The translations under genes were made by a program, and so were the position numbers. The notes beneath the pieces are model-generated. The model searched no databases, was not told where the DNA came from, and was given only the letters and a program-made list of their open reading frames with translations. A stretch of DNA of 64,000 nucleotides from Flavobacteriales bacterium. GTDB lineage: Bacteria > Bacteroidota > Bacteroidia > Flavobacteriales_D > Sanyastnellaceae. Below are positions 24,375-34,500 of the stretch, piece after piece; the stretch's first letter is position 1; every line of letters begins with the position of its first letter. Where the stretch lies: assembly GCA_947456965.1 (NCBI GenBank), contig CANGTU010000001.1, positions 123,889 through 187,888 of the forward strand, in the 5' to 3' direction.

Positions 24375-25057
24375 TTGAACATATTCATCACAAGCCGGTC
24401 CTGATCCTCGATGCCCTGGTCGATGATCTTATCCAGCCACACGGGGTAGCTGCATTCATCCATCAGCAATTGCGAAGTTTTGATGTACCGGTTGCGTGTG
24501 CCCGATGCAGTCTCCATATCATAGTTGACATTCCAGCCGAGTACCATCACGCGTATCCCCATACCATTGAGCTTACCCACAAGATGCCGGTATTCACCAT
24601 CACCTCCGATGATGACCATGACATCGAACTGCTTCGAAGCGGCAAGCCCCAGCGCCTCGGTAGCAAACCAGACATTGATGGACTTCTCCTGAGTTTCGCC
24701 GGTATCGGGGTCAACCTGAAGAGGATAATAGTGCGATACGATTCCCTGATAGATGAGCGTGTCTTCCATCTTGCGCTCATTGGTAAGCACCTCGAGACGG
24801 CGTTGGCTATCCGGATAGCGATGCTCAAGAGCTGAGGTCGGATAGCGTCCGCGGAACCAATGCGCCTCGATCACCTGGCAGAGGTTAAATCGGGAATGTT
24901 CAAGCTGGGCCACCTTATGGCGCACATAGTCAGTGAAGCCCGAATAGTAGAAGCTTTTGCCGATGTGATGGTGATACTTGTAAAAGGTGTTGACTTGCAG
25001 AAAGAAGGAGCCATCAATAAACATGGCTATCCTCGTGACTTTAACCGGTTCGTGCAT
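24368..25057 (-). CDS. NYN domain (LabA/DUF88-like) putative RNase
   Basis: A 229-aa protein from the ATG at 25057, which places the NYN fold at the N-terminus. Acidic residues expected of a PIN-like metal site are visible: the first in ITRIAMFIDGSFF-type sequence (MFIDGSFF) and a second group in VIIGGDGEYRHLVGKL, followed by GIRVMVLGW. NYN proteins are related to PIN nucleases and often process RNA; the substrate here is unknown. Upstream in-frame Met codons reach back to 25183, but the extra residues look like noncoding translation. Its 3' end overlaps miaA by 7 nt. The 285 nt upstream (25058-25342) show no gene or clear signal. Confidence 0.85.
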   Translation of the reverse strand: MHEPVKVTRIAMFIDGSFFLQVNTFYKYHHHIGKSFYYSGFTDYVRHKVAQLEHSRFNLCQVIEAHWFRGRYPTSALEHRYPDSQRRLEVLTNERKMEDTLIYQGIVSHYYPLQVDPDTGETQEKSINVWFATEALGLAASKQFDVMVIIGGDGEYRHLVGKLNGMGIRVMVLGWNVNYDMETASGTRNRYIKTSQLLMDECSYPVWLDKIIDQGIEDQDRLVMNMFNY

Positions 25058-25342
25058 GGGCAGTAAGATTTGGTAGTGCTTAAATACAACCTCTAACCGA
25101 ATTAAACAGGGTGATTTCTTCCGGTATCCTCTATACGCCTGTGGAATGATCGGGTTGCGTTTCGGGAGCCCACTGCGAAGCATTTTCGGACTGCGCTCCC
25201 GAACCTTGTTCGGTCATTCATCTTCCCGGGTGTCTCGGATTTTTGAAAAGAAATCAGCTGTTCTGTCAAGTTATCGGCGGGGGGCGAAGGTAATGGAAAT
25301 CGGGTGCTACAACATTCGGCTATGATTTTTATTTCTTGAGGG

Positions 25343-27898
25343 TTAGCCCTCCATTGATTCACCTCCCTGACGCATGTTTTTTCGGCGAAACAGTTGGCTA
25401 TCAGCTTTGCCGAAACGCCAGGATACATTCAAGCGCACAAGTTGGGGATCGCGTCTCCTGAAAGTCTCCTGGGTAAAGAAAGGAGATGCGCTGTGGATTA
25501 TGTTCACGCGGGTGCGCAGGGCATCCCGGATATTCACTGACACACTGAGCCGCTTGTCCTTCAGAAAGTCGCGCTTCACCGATAAATCAACACCATACGC
25601 CGGTTCCACATATCCCTGAACAGTATTCATCGCCATGTTCCAGGGGCCGCCGCCTTCGCCACCGCCTATGTTTCCGCGCGAGGTGCTGTTCTGCTCCAGT
25701 AAGCGTTTGCTTGTATAATCACCGCTGGCCTGGATTATCCATGAGCCGGGCAGACGAAATGTGACATTCATCCTGAACCACCAGCTCGTGAGCGAGTTGG
25801 TCAGTCCTCTCTCCAGATTACTGCCATCCAGGGATGACCAAAAGAGATTGAAGTTGGAGGTGAGTTCCAGCCATTCGCTGACTTTGTTTCTGCCGGTGAG
25901 CTCCAGCCCGCCGGACAAACTGCTCGCCGCATTGTCGTATGTGCTGATCACCACATCGCGTTCCAGCACCGGACTGTATTCAGTGAAGAGCTGTGTTACG
26001 GTCAGGTTCGTTGAATAGCGCCCATACAGGGCTGTAATGAAGGAGTGTTCCTTGCTGAAGACATGCTGATAGGACAACTCCGCAGATTGTGTGAATTCAG
26101 GTCGGAGAGCTGGATTTCCCCGATTGATGTTGAGGGAGTCGCTGTAATCTGTGAAGGGAGAAAGAACGTGAAAGTTGGGCCTCGATATCCTGCGGTTGAT
26201 GGCCAGTTGGATATCCTGCTTCTTGCTGATGACCCGGGTGATGTAGGCGGAAGGAAACAGACTCAGCGGATACCGGTTGCGGAATGTAACCGTTGTATCC
26301 AGCAGCTCAGCACTATAGTCGCTGCTCTCCACCCTCAATCCGGCCTGCACCTGCCATTTTTCTGAACTCATGAAGATGTTACCGTACCCCGCGTATACCT
26401 GGTCAAGAAACCTGTAGTTGACATTGAGGGCGGCAATCTTCTCCAATTGATCCGTTGCTGGATTGCGATTGAAATTTTCATACACACTCGAGTACTCTCT
26501 TACAGAAGCTCTGAGTCCGGTTTCGACTTTGAGGCGCTCACCGAGGCGGTTGACATAGTCCACCTGGGCCACCCCAAGATACTGGGATACATCACCCAGT
26601 TGGTTGAGCTCTGAAGGTGCTTCGCCGGGATAGCGATTCACGAAGACACCATCGTACGCGCTGGTGATCCTTCCAAAACTCAGGTCGGCCGTGAGTTCAT
26701 CTCCTTCGCCGGCGAACAGGTGCTTGTACAGCAGACTCGGATTGAAGTTGCGAAACTTCCGGAAAGACTCGGACTCCCGGGTGAAATACCACGGATTGGT
26801 GTCGGAAAACAAGCTGTCCGTTTCGACCCTCATCGTGTCCCACGGTTCAAACACTCCTTCGTTGTAGCTCGGGTTGATGGTGAGCGTATTCCGATTATCA
26901 ATAAACCAGTCGAAGCCGAGATTAACCCGCATCATGTATCCGTCGTTCACATTGCGCTGGGTCTGGAAGACCCGGGTGCCATCCAATCCTGTGTTGTACC
27001 GGTCGGTAGATCCGGTGGAAATACGCCTTCGCTGGTTGTAGTTGAATCCTCCAAACAGATTAATCTTGCCTTGTCGTATATTGAAATCCAGTCCACCGTT
27101 GACCCTCGCCCGGCTATCTATTCCAGCACGCATACTGCCGTTGTAGCCCATGGTGCGGTTTTTCTTCATCACAATATTGATGATACCTCCGCCGCCTCCG
27201 CTGGCATCGTAGCGGGCCGATGGATTAGTGATGACCTCCACGCGCTGGATCGCATCTGCAGGAATCTGGTCAATGGTCAGGTTGGTTGGTCTTCCATCTA
27301 CAAATACCTGAGGCGCGGCATTGCGCACCGTCACGTTGCCGTCCACATCTACATTGACTCCGGGGATATTCTGAAGCACATCTTCTGCCGTTCCACCTTC
27401 GCTCACGGGATTCTTATCCACCTCATAGATCCGCTTGTCAAACTCGATGCGAAACGCTGCGGCATCGCCAACAATCTCCACCGTGCCCAACGTAGCAGAG
27501 GGCACCAGGAAAAGGTTGCCCACATCCTTGTCGGCCACACCTCTGGATGCAGCGAGGCGCAAGGAAGTGGTAAGCGGACTATAACCTACGAGGTTGATCT
27601 CCAGCAGAAGATCTGTGCCGACGGGAACCTTCTCCAGGGTGAAATCGCCATTGTGTTCTGTAAGTGCTCCCGTAATGGCTCGTAATGCCGTATCGGGCGC
27701 AACAGGTTGAAGGAACACCCGGACTACAGCAAACTCCAGTGGCCTTCGCGTAAGTTGATCCAGCACCTTGCCATACAGCCGGCCCTCCGTGGGCTGGCCC
27801 GGGCCTCCAGGTCGTCCCTGCCCGGAGACAGAAAGCGCAGTTGTCAACAAGACTATAACGACGCTCGCAAAGCGCAGCGCCCGGTGCCATAGAGCCAT
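25343..27898 (-). CDS. TonB-dependent receptor-like outer-membrane beta-barrel protein
   Basis: An 851-aa outer-membrane protein. A signal peptide (to about residue 25, ending SVSGQ) is followed by a carboxypeptidase regulatory-like beta-sandwich (about 40-130, LYGKVLDQLTRRPLEFAVVR). A plug domain (about 150-240) follows, with SEGGTAEDVLQNIPGVNVD, VFVDGRPTNL and DASGGGGGIINIVMKKN. A 22-strand-type barrel (OMP_b-brl_3 family) runs to the C-terminus. Members import siderophores, glycans or peptides, or form self-standing barrels. No TonB box is obvious and no SusD partner is adjacent, so a SusCD glycan system is not supported. The start at 27898 is preferred over 27931 because it gives a proper signal peptide. 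It diverges from the DegT aminotransferase gene. Confidence 0.93.
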   Translation of the reverse strand: MALWHRALRFASVVIVLLTTALSVSGQGRPGGPGQPTEGRLYGKVLDQLTRRPLEFAVVRVFLQPVAPDTALRAITGALTEHNGDFTLEKVPVGTDLLLEINLVGYSPLTTSLRLAASRGVADKDVGNLFLVPSATLGTVEIVGDAAAFRIEFDKRIYEVDKNPVSEGGTAEDVLQNIPGVNVDVDGNVTVRNAAPQVFVDGRPTNLTIDQIPADAIQRVEVITNPSARYDASGGGGGIINIVMKKNRTMGYNGSMRAGIDSRARVNGGLDFNIRQGKINLFGGFNYNQRRRISTGSTDRYNTGLDGTRVFQTQRNVNDGYMMRVNLGFDWFIDNRNTLTINPSYNEGVFEPWDTMRVETDSLFSDTNPWYFTRESESFRKFRNFNPSLLYKHLFAGEGDELTADLSFGRITSAYDGVFVNRYPGEAPSELNQLGDVSQYLGVAQVDYVNRLGERLKVETGLRASVREYSSVYENFNRNPATDQLEKIAALNVNYRFLDQVYAGYGNIFMSSEKWQVQAGLRVESSDYSAELLDTTVTFRNRYPLSLFPSAYITRVISKKQDIQLAINRRISRPNFHVLSPFTDYSDSLNINRGNPALRPEFTQSAELSYQHVFSKEHSFITALYGRYSTNLTVTQLFTEYSPVLERDVVISTYDNAASSLSGGLELTGRNKVSEWLELTSNFNLFWSSLDGSNLERGLTNSLTSWWFRMNVTFRLPGSWIIQASGDYTSKRLLEQNSTSRGNIGGGEGGGPWNMAMNTVQGYVEPAYGVDLSVKRDFLKDKRLSVSVNIRDALRTRVNIIHSASPFFTQETFRRRDPQLVRLNVSWRFGKADSQLFRRKNMRQGGESMEG

Positions 27899-27987
27899 TT
27901 GGTGCAAAGATCGGAATGACAACAGAAACAACTGGCCCAGGTTCGATCAGGAGCAGGATTCCTGCGCTGTATTACTTTCACGGCCTG

Positions 27988-29211
27988 ATGAAACCGATAC
28001 CGTTTTCTCCTCCCAGGATTGACCAGAAGACGATTGATGCTGTAACGGAGGTGCTCCGCTCGGGGTGGATTACCACCGGTCCGCGCACACGTGCCCTTGA
28101 AGAGCGGATATGCAGCTATACGGGAGCCCGTCGCACACTTTGTCTGAATTCCTGGACGAATGCGGTGGAGCTTGCTCTGCGTTGGTATGGCATTGGCCCG
28201 GGTGATGAAGTGATCGTACCCGTATACACCTATGCCGCAAGTGCCAATATCATTCTCCACACCGGAGCTACGCCTGTTTTCGTGGATTGCGAGCCAAATG
28301 GATTTCTGTGTGATGTTCATGCTGTAGCATCAGCTATAACTCAGCGCACCAAGGCTATCATGCCCGTGGACGTGGGGGGAATGCCGGTGGATTATGCTCA
28401 CATCATGAGCCTGGCCCGGCTGGCCCGGCCTTCTTTTGTAGCAGCCAATGATCGCCAGTCAGCACTCGGCAGGCCTTTGATCATTGCCGATGCCGCGCAC
28501 TCATTCGGTGCCAGAATAGGAGGCGAGGTGCTCGGATCACAAGCAGACATCTGTGGTTTCTCATTCCATGCCGTGAAGAATTTTACCACTGCGGAGGGAG
28601 GTGCCCTCACACTCAATCTTCCTGAGCCATTGGACAACCATGCTGTGTGGAAGCAACTGGCAATCGCCGGATTGCATGGACAAACACGTGATGCATTATC
28701 GAAAAGCCAGGCCGGACAGTGGGAATATGATATTGTGGAACCGGGATATAAATGCAATCTCACGGACATTCAGGCGGCCATCGGACTCGTGGAAATGGAT
28801 CGCTACGAGGAGGAGACGCTTCCCCGCCGAAAGGCCATCTGTGATCGGTACACGCAGCTCCTTGGTGCCCGGTCATGGGCCATCCTTCCGACATTTCAGG
28901 AAGGCAGTCGGGAGTCGAGTTATCACCTGTATATGTTACGCATCAACGGCTTCAATGAAGATATGCGCAACCGGCTGATCAAGGAAGCTGCAGAGGCCGG
29001 CGTATCGCTGAACGTTCACTTTCAGCCGCTGCCCCGGTTAACGTACTACCGGGAATCCATCGGGCTGCTGGAGAGCGACTTTCCGAATGCTATGGCTCAC
29101 TTTGCTCATGAAGTTTCTCTTCCCGTGTATTACGATTTGCAGGATGCCGAGGTTGAGCGTGTGGTTTCTGTGGTAGTGGATTCGGTTCAACGAATACTCA
29201 GCGGCCATTGA
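27988..29211 (+). CDS. DegT/DnrJ/EryC1 family sugar aminotransferase
   Basis: A 407-aa PLP enzyme that transaminates a nucleotide keto-sugar. From the ATG at 27988 it starts MKPIPFSPPRID, as usual for this family. Markers: TGPRTRALEERICSYTGAR, LNSWTNAVELALRWYGIGPG, DEVIVPVYTYAASANI, the PLP-binding Asp in IIADAAHSFGARIGG, and the Schiff-base Lys in GFSFHAVKNFTTAEGGAL near residue 195. It ends in a TTGA junction where its TGA overlaps the TTG start of the sugar transferase. The pair suggests addition of an amino sugar to a lipid-linked surface glycan. No other glycan genes are nearby. Confidence 0.95.
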   Translation: MKPIPFSPPRIDQKTIDAVTEVLRSGWITTGPRTRALEERICSYTGARRTLCLNSWTNAVELALRWYGIGPGDEVIVPVYTYAASANIILHTGATPVFVDCEPNGFLCDVHAVASAITQRTKAIMPVDVGGMPVDYAHIMSLARLARPSFVAANDRQSALGRPLIIADAAHSFGARIGGEVLGSQADICGFSFHAVKNFTTAEGGALTLNLPEPLDNHAVWKQLAIAGLHGQTRDALSKSQAGQWEYDIVEPGYKCNLTDIQAAIGLVEMDRYEEETLPRRKAICDRYTQLLGARSWAILPTFQEGSRESSYHLYMLRINGFNEDMRNRLIKEAAEAGVSLNVHFQPLPRLTYYRESIGLLESDFPNAMAHFAHEVSLPVYYDLQDAEVERVVSVVVDSVQRILSGH

Positions 29212-29801
29212 GCAAACGCTTATTTGATATCATCTTTTCGATGGTTTTTCTCATCGTGCTGGGACCGTTGCTCCTGGCGCTGTCGGTGTGGATTGCGCTG
29301 GATAGCCCGGGTGGTGTGCTGTTCACTCAGATTCGGGTCGGACAATTTGGGAAGAACTTCAGGCTCTTCAAGTTCAGAACGATGCGTCCTCATTCAGAAG
29401 CGGCCGGACAACTGACTGTGGGAGCGACTGACAGCCGAATCACCCGCTGCGGAAGGCTACTTCGGAAATACAAGCTGGACGAGCTTCCCCAACTGATCAA
29501 TATCCTGACAGGAGATATGTCGGTGGTAGGTCCACGCCCAGAGGTTCCGAAATATGTCGCCCTGTATAATGCGGAGCAAAGGAGAGTGCTGGATGTGCGC
29601 CCCGGACTCACCGACTTTGCATCACTTGAGTATTTCCGGGAGAATGAACTGCTCGCCCGGTCTGATGATCCTGAAGGGACCTACATTCGGGAAGTCATGC
29701 CGGCGAAGCTGGACCTGAACATCAGGTACATCACCCAACAGGGAATGCTTACCGACCTGCGCATCATCTGGCGCACGGTTCAAGCCATCTTCAGGGCCTG
29801 A
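29208..29801 (+). CDS. Bacterial sugar transferase (undecaprenyl-phosphate sugar phosphotransferase, PglC-like)
   Basis: A 197-aa initiating glycosyl-1-phosphate transferase of the small PglC type. It has a single N-terminal re-entrant hydrophobic segment (KRLFDIIFSMVFLIVLGPLL) and the catalytic domain with GGVLFTQIRVGQFGKNF, FRLFKFRTMR, YKLDELPQLINIL, GDMSVVGPRPEVPKYV and VRPGLTDFASL. The start codon is TTG at 29208, required because the family begins within a few residues of KRLFD and no ATG is available. It loads a sugar phosphate onto undecaprenyl phosphate to begin a glycan. It is coupled by a 4-nt overlap to the DegT aminotransferase. Confidence 0.93.
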   Translation: MSKRLFDIIFSMVFLIVLGPLLLALSVWIALDSPGGVLFTQIRVGQFGKNFRLFKFRTMRPHSEAAGQLTVGATDSRITRCGRLLRKYKLDELPQLINILTGDMSVVGPRPEVPKYVALYNAEQRRVLDVRPGLTDFASLEYFRENELLARSDDPEGTYIREVMPAKLDLNIRYITQQGMLTDLRIIWRTVQAIFRA

Positions 29802-29808
29802 TCAGCTT

Positions 29809-31443
29809 TTACTCCCGAATCAGCTTGATCAGTGTTCCGTCTTCTGCACGCAGGTAGTAGAGTCCTGATGGCCAGGCAGAGAGATCGATCTGTGATATGG
29901 GACCACTCGTCATCACCAATCGTCCATTGGAATCATAAATCCTGAATGCTATCTGGAGACTGAAGTGAACAACAGCCGCTGAAGGATTAGGCCAGGCCTT
30001 CCATTCAGCCTTGTTACGGATAACTTCAACTTCCACAGTACCCCCGGAGTTAGAGGCATCAGGTGTGGTGCCCGTGAATTGAACCCACTGAGCGGCGCCA
30101 TCGGAGATGCGACCATAACTCGTATCAGAATCCAGTCCCTGCCAGGTGATGTAGTCCACAAGTGTCAGCCCATCCGGCGAATACAAGGCTACCATCTCGA
30201 GGTTATTGCTGAGCCGGAAATTGGTATGGCGCAAACCTTCGGTCTGGTTTTCGTCAGCCCAGAAAAGCATCCAACTACCAGGTGCTATGGTGACCTGAGC
30301 GGGGAAACTGTTTGGTATAGCCCATTTGGTGGGCAATTCGGGATTATCCGTGAGGTAGTAACCCGCAAGGTTGACAGGTACGTCATTGGGGTTGAATAGT
30401 TCAATCCAGTCTTCGTGCTCGCCAGCCTCATCTGTGATATCGGTAACATTAGCGGCGAGTACTTCATTGATGAAAAGGGGAGGAGACGGAACGAAAATCA
30501 ACGCATTGGAAGCACGCGGAGTGGGTTGGTTGAATACCACCGATTGGGCAGCACCATCATTTTGCCGCCCATAACTGGTTCCGGCCGAAAGAGCGGGATA
30601 ACTGTATGTGGATGTGGTGGTGGTACCATCCGCAGCTGTCAAAACTACTGTTCCACCTGCAGGACTGAGTGAAATGCCCGCATGGAGAGTGCCCTCGGCA
30701 AACTCACTGTCACACCAGAAAAGCCTGAAGCCGTCTGGAGGTATAACAGCACTCTGTGGATCGTTCGCAGGAATCTGCCACTGCAGCGGATTGTCGGCAG
30801 TGCCCAGATAGTATCCACTCATATTCACTTGAAATGGATTGGGATTGTAAATCTCCAGCCAGGGGTCGGTGTCATTATTCAGGAAGTCCAGATAGGATGT
30901 GTTGACAGAAGCCACTTCGTTGATGAAGAGCACCTGAGGCCCAGGATCAATCTCAGAGTTCGGGTCATCAAAAGTGACATGGTTGAAGTATTGCCAGTCC
31001 GGACAACCATCGCAGGTTCTTCCATAGCTGATATCCGGTGCCATAGCCGGAAAGGTAACGGAATCAACAATCGTGACTCCATCGGGTGCAACCAGAAAAA
31101 GGGACTCACCATCGGCGGAAAGAGAGAAGGTAGCATGGTTAGCACCTTGTTCGGGGTCACGATCGAGCCAGAAGATGATGTGATTATTGGGGGTCACAAA
31201 AGTGACGGTAGGGTCGTTGGAAGGAATCTGCCAGAGGTTCAGCGTATCGGGATTATCGGAGAGGTAATACCCTGCCAGATTGATCACACCGCCGGCATTG
31301 TAAATCTCCACCCAGTCTTCCCGCTGGAAGAAGTCATCCATCTCGCCAGTATCGTTGTTGGCGATGATTTCATTGATAAACAAAGTTTGGCTGGAGCCGG
31401 CAAGGCTCACAAGCAATAAGGCAGGTAACAATAAACGTAGCAT
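29809..31443 (-). CDS. T9SS-secreted protein with three lamin-tail domains
   Basis: A 544-aa exported protein. A signal peptide (MLRLLLPALLLVSLAGSSQ) is followed by three lamin-tail domains starting about residues 20, 180 and 325. These are recognised by LFINEIIANNDTGEMDDFFQ, VLFINEVASVNTSYLDF and LFINEVLAANVTDIT, each followed by a DWVEIYN-type segment and GYYLSDNP. The C-terminus (about 470-544) has the type A sorting domain pattern: WPNPSAAVVHF, a middle FRIYDSNGRLVMTS, and a final WPSGLYYLRAEDG. It is therefore a probable T9SS cargo anchored on or released from the surface. Lamin-tail domains in bacteria are extracellular and of unknown ligand. It is 98 nt upstream of the big gene's terminator region on the same strand. 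Confidence 0.93.
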   Translation of the reverse strand: MLRLLLPALLLVSLAGSSQTLFINEIIANNDTGEMDDFFQREDWVEIYNAGGVINLAGYYLSDNPDTLNLWQIPSNDPTVTFVTPNNHIIFWLDRDPEQGANHATFSLSADGESLFLVAPDGVTIVDSVTFPAMAPDISYGRTCDGCPDWQYFNHVTFDDPNSEIDPGPQVLFINEVASVNTSYLDFLNNDTDPWLEIYNPNPFQVNMSGYYLGTADNPLQWQIPANDPQSAVIPPDGFRLFWCDSEFAEGTLHAGISLSPAGGTVVLTAADGTTTTSTYSYPALSAGTSYGRQNDGAAQSVVFNQPTPRASNALIFVPSPPLFINEVLAANVTDITDEAGEHEDWIELFNPNDVPVNLAGYYLTDNPELPTKWAIPNSFPAQVTIAPGSWMLFWADENQTEGLRHTNFRLSNNLEMVALYSPDGLTLVDYITWQGLDSDTSYGRISDGAAQWVQFTGTTPDASNSGGTVEVEVIRNKAEWKAWPNPSAAVVHFSLQIAFRIYDSNGRLVMTSGPISQIDLSAWPSGLYYLRAEDGTLIKLIRE

Positions 31444-31517
31444 AGTGTATGAATGTCTGTCTGTCTGAGGCAAACATACTGCATACAATCAGGCTTCATA
31501 TTGCCCTAACAATGGAA

Positions 31518-31552
31518 AAACCCCGGCAGGAATGGAGTCCCATGCCGGGGTG
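31518..31552 (-). terminator. Terminator after the 1828-aa protein gene
   Basis: An 8-bp stem (CCCCGGCA / TGCCGGGG) with a 14-nt loop, followed on the minus strand by TTTTT, 35 nt after the stop of the large gene. Confidence 0.75.
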
Positions 31553-31585
31553 GAATCTGACTGACAGTTCAGGAATACAGAATCA

Positions 31586-34500
31586 TCAGGGACGGACAAA
31601 TATACCGGGCCCCAACTCCTTCACCAGGCGGTCAGCCTCTGAAAGGGTTATCCGCTGGCCATTGTAATAAGCCGTGATAAAGGCATCAGGAATACCCGCA
31701 GCCTTGGCAGCCTCGCGACGGTCTACAGCGTCCTGCAGGTTGTTGAAACGCCCAGTGGTATAGCGAATCTTACCAGAGCTCATCAGTTCACTGTTCAGCG
31801 GCGTCAGGTTGCCCAATTGGGCTGCTGAAGCGGGTTTGCTGTATACACCGATCTGAACGGTGTAGAACAGACCTCCTGAGCCATCAGCCTGCCAGGATAC
31901 TGGACGCACGCCGGAATCTGCATTGCCTGATGACGGGTTATTCTCTGATCCAGATGAACCACGGCGCGCCGAAGGCGCTTCGCCACCATCTCCGTATACA
32001 TACTCTTTCTCTACTGCGGCCTGATAGTCTTGTTCGGTCATACCCATTGCTTCATACAGCGGGATGCGCTTTCCATCGCGATAAGCAACCACAAAGGCAT
32101 CGTTGAAGCCCTTGCCGCGGATGAGTTGCTTGGCCTTTTCAGCATTGTCGAAATTCAGGAAGAATCCGGCCAGATAACGGGTTACTCCATTTCCAAGTGA
32201 TTCACCTGAGACAGGTGCAAACTCACCGAAGAGATTTTGCGGAATACCTGAGCGGAATGCACCTACCTGCACTTTGTAATAAACACCTGAAGGCATCGGG
32301 GCATCAACTGGAATAGGGCGGGAATCGTTGTAAGGCGAGCGATCAGCCAACACGAAGAGGTCCTTCGTCAAGGCAACAGGGAAACTGTAGTAGTAGCTGG
32401 TAGCTTCGGCTGAGGTGTAGGCACCGGCTGTGGCACGCGCCTCAGGCGACAGGGCAGGGGCGGGAGCAGTTGTACGTCGAACCGGTGCAGGAACATTCTC
32501 CGGAGTGACGGAAGCCACCTGGGCAGGGGCTGATTCACGGTTTTCTGACCGAACCTGTCGGCTATCTGTGCGTACTTCCTGTGTTCCCAAGTCAGCATAG
32601 TTGATGCCTGAACCGCTGGTAGACGGCTCAGCTGTGACCGAACGTTGCTCTCCGGCTGGTGATGACGCATTGCCTGAAGCGGGTGGGGTACTCGCAGAAC
32701 GTTGCTCTCCGGCTGGTGATGATGCATTGCCTGAAGCGGGTGGGGTACTCGCAGAACGTTGCTCTCCGGCTGGTGATGACACATTGCCTGAAGCGGGTGG
32801 GGTACTCGCAGAACGTTGCTCTCCGGCTGGTGATGACACATTGCCTGAAGCGGGTGGGGTACTCGCAGAACGTTGCTCTCCGGCTGGATTTTGAGCGGTT
32901 GCCCCGGCAGAAGTTCCAGCGCTGTCAGGAGTGGCTGCTGCTCCTTGTGCTCCACCGCTTGTCAATTCGGTGGTTACCTTAACAGGGTCGCCGTAGCGAA
33001 GTTCAGCGAGTTGCTTATCGTCATAATCCGTAAGCATCTCCAATTGACCGTCGATGGAAGTGGCCTGCTTGAGAAGCTGAACAGCCAACTGTTCTTTGGC
33101 AAATGCGCGGCGGTAATAGTCATTCTTTTCAATCTCGTCTTTCACACGATCTGCCTGCTTGCGCAATGCCTGTGCTTCTTCGTATTCGGACTTGGATTGA
33201 TTCATGAGCTTATTCACTTCGTCGCGGATCATGGTGCGGCTATTGATGACATCGGCACGGGCAATCCTGAAGTCTTCTGCTTCCTTGCGTGCTTCCTGGT
33301 ACTCGAGCTCCATGATTTCCTGAATCACAGGGGCATTTCCAATTTCCATCATGGCCTTGCGGAAATAGAGGTCTTCGGCTTTGATATCGAGTTTACGCTG
33401 ACGAGCAGGACTTTGCTCATTCTCAATCTCTGCCTCCAGCAGGAGGATCTCCTGCTGTACTTCATTGACCTTGTCGAGGTTCTTGATCCGCTCGTGTTGG
33501 GGATCATGTTTCTCCAGGACAGCAGACAGTTCGCCGGTTTCATAGGCGAAGATGGACTCGCTTTCGGCTTTGGTCTTGAAAAGGGCGCGGATCTCCTCAG
33601 CATCCGCTGCCACCTTGCTGGCAAGTTGAGCTTCGGTCATACCCTTGACTGGATCCCCTTGCTTTCCTTGATCCGAAGGTGATGCTCCGGGAGTCTCTGC
33701 TTGGATAGATGCATTGTTGGCTGCACCCGCAGAGGTGATAGAGGTATCTGGGCCACCCGCGCTTACAGCGAGGGCGCGATCCTGCCTGTAGCCCTCGAGC
33801 CGGGCAGTAGCCAGTTCCGTCTCTTTGCGTATTTCTCCTATGCGAGTGCGGATGGCTACGGTCTTTTCCTGATCTGTTTCGATGGTCAGCATCTTCTGCT
33901 GCTCCTCTTCAAGTTTTCCTAATGTGCTCAGGTAGTTATCGGTCAGGGTAATCTGGCTGTCCAGTCTGGAAGCAGGAGCCAGTCCACTCTCCATGATTTC
34001 CTTGTTCTCTTGCTGGTACGCAGCCCGGTAGCTGATAATCGGATTTGTTTCTCCTTGCAGGGTCAGGATAGCGGAGGCAAGCTCTCTGTCGCGCTCAGCC
34101 CTTTGCTGAATTCGCCTGTTATCCGTTTCTTCAATCGAGGCGGAGGCGTTCAGCAAGCGCTCATTGCGGAGGTCACTCAGCAGTTGCTCCTTCATGCTCA
34201 GCATGGCCTCTGTGCGTTCGATCTCTCCCATTTGGGAGGCGTTGATAGCGGTTACCCGGTTAGTAAATTCAGGGTCGACGGAGAGGTAGGTTTGACGAGC
34301 CTGCTCCGGAGTGGCAGCGGCAATGGCTGGTGCTGCCCCCTGCATCTCTTTCTGGATTTGACTGCGTGAGGCCTTCAGGGCATCGAGCTGCTGTTTCTCC
34401 TCCGGAGTAATGCCTGTCCTGCGCTTCATTTCCATGGCGGTGATGCGCTGGCTCATTTCCTCTGCTGTATTCGTAAGAATCATATTCCTTACGGCAGGTG

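Noticed and set aside
26720..27685. A 321-codon open frame on the plus strand
   Set aside because: It lies entirely antisense to the TonB-receptor-like gene, whose protein is clearly recognisable. The plus-strand translation has no family features.
32640..32887. Repeat array resembling a CRISPR
   Set aside because: Units are directly adjacent with no unique spacers, they are in frame within a coding sequence, and no cas genes are nearby.
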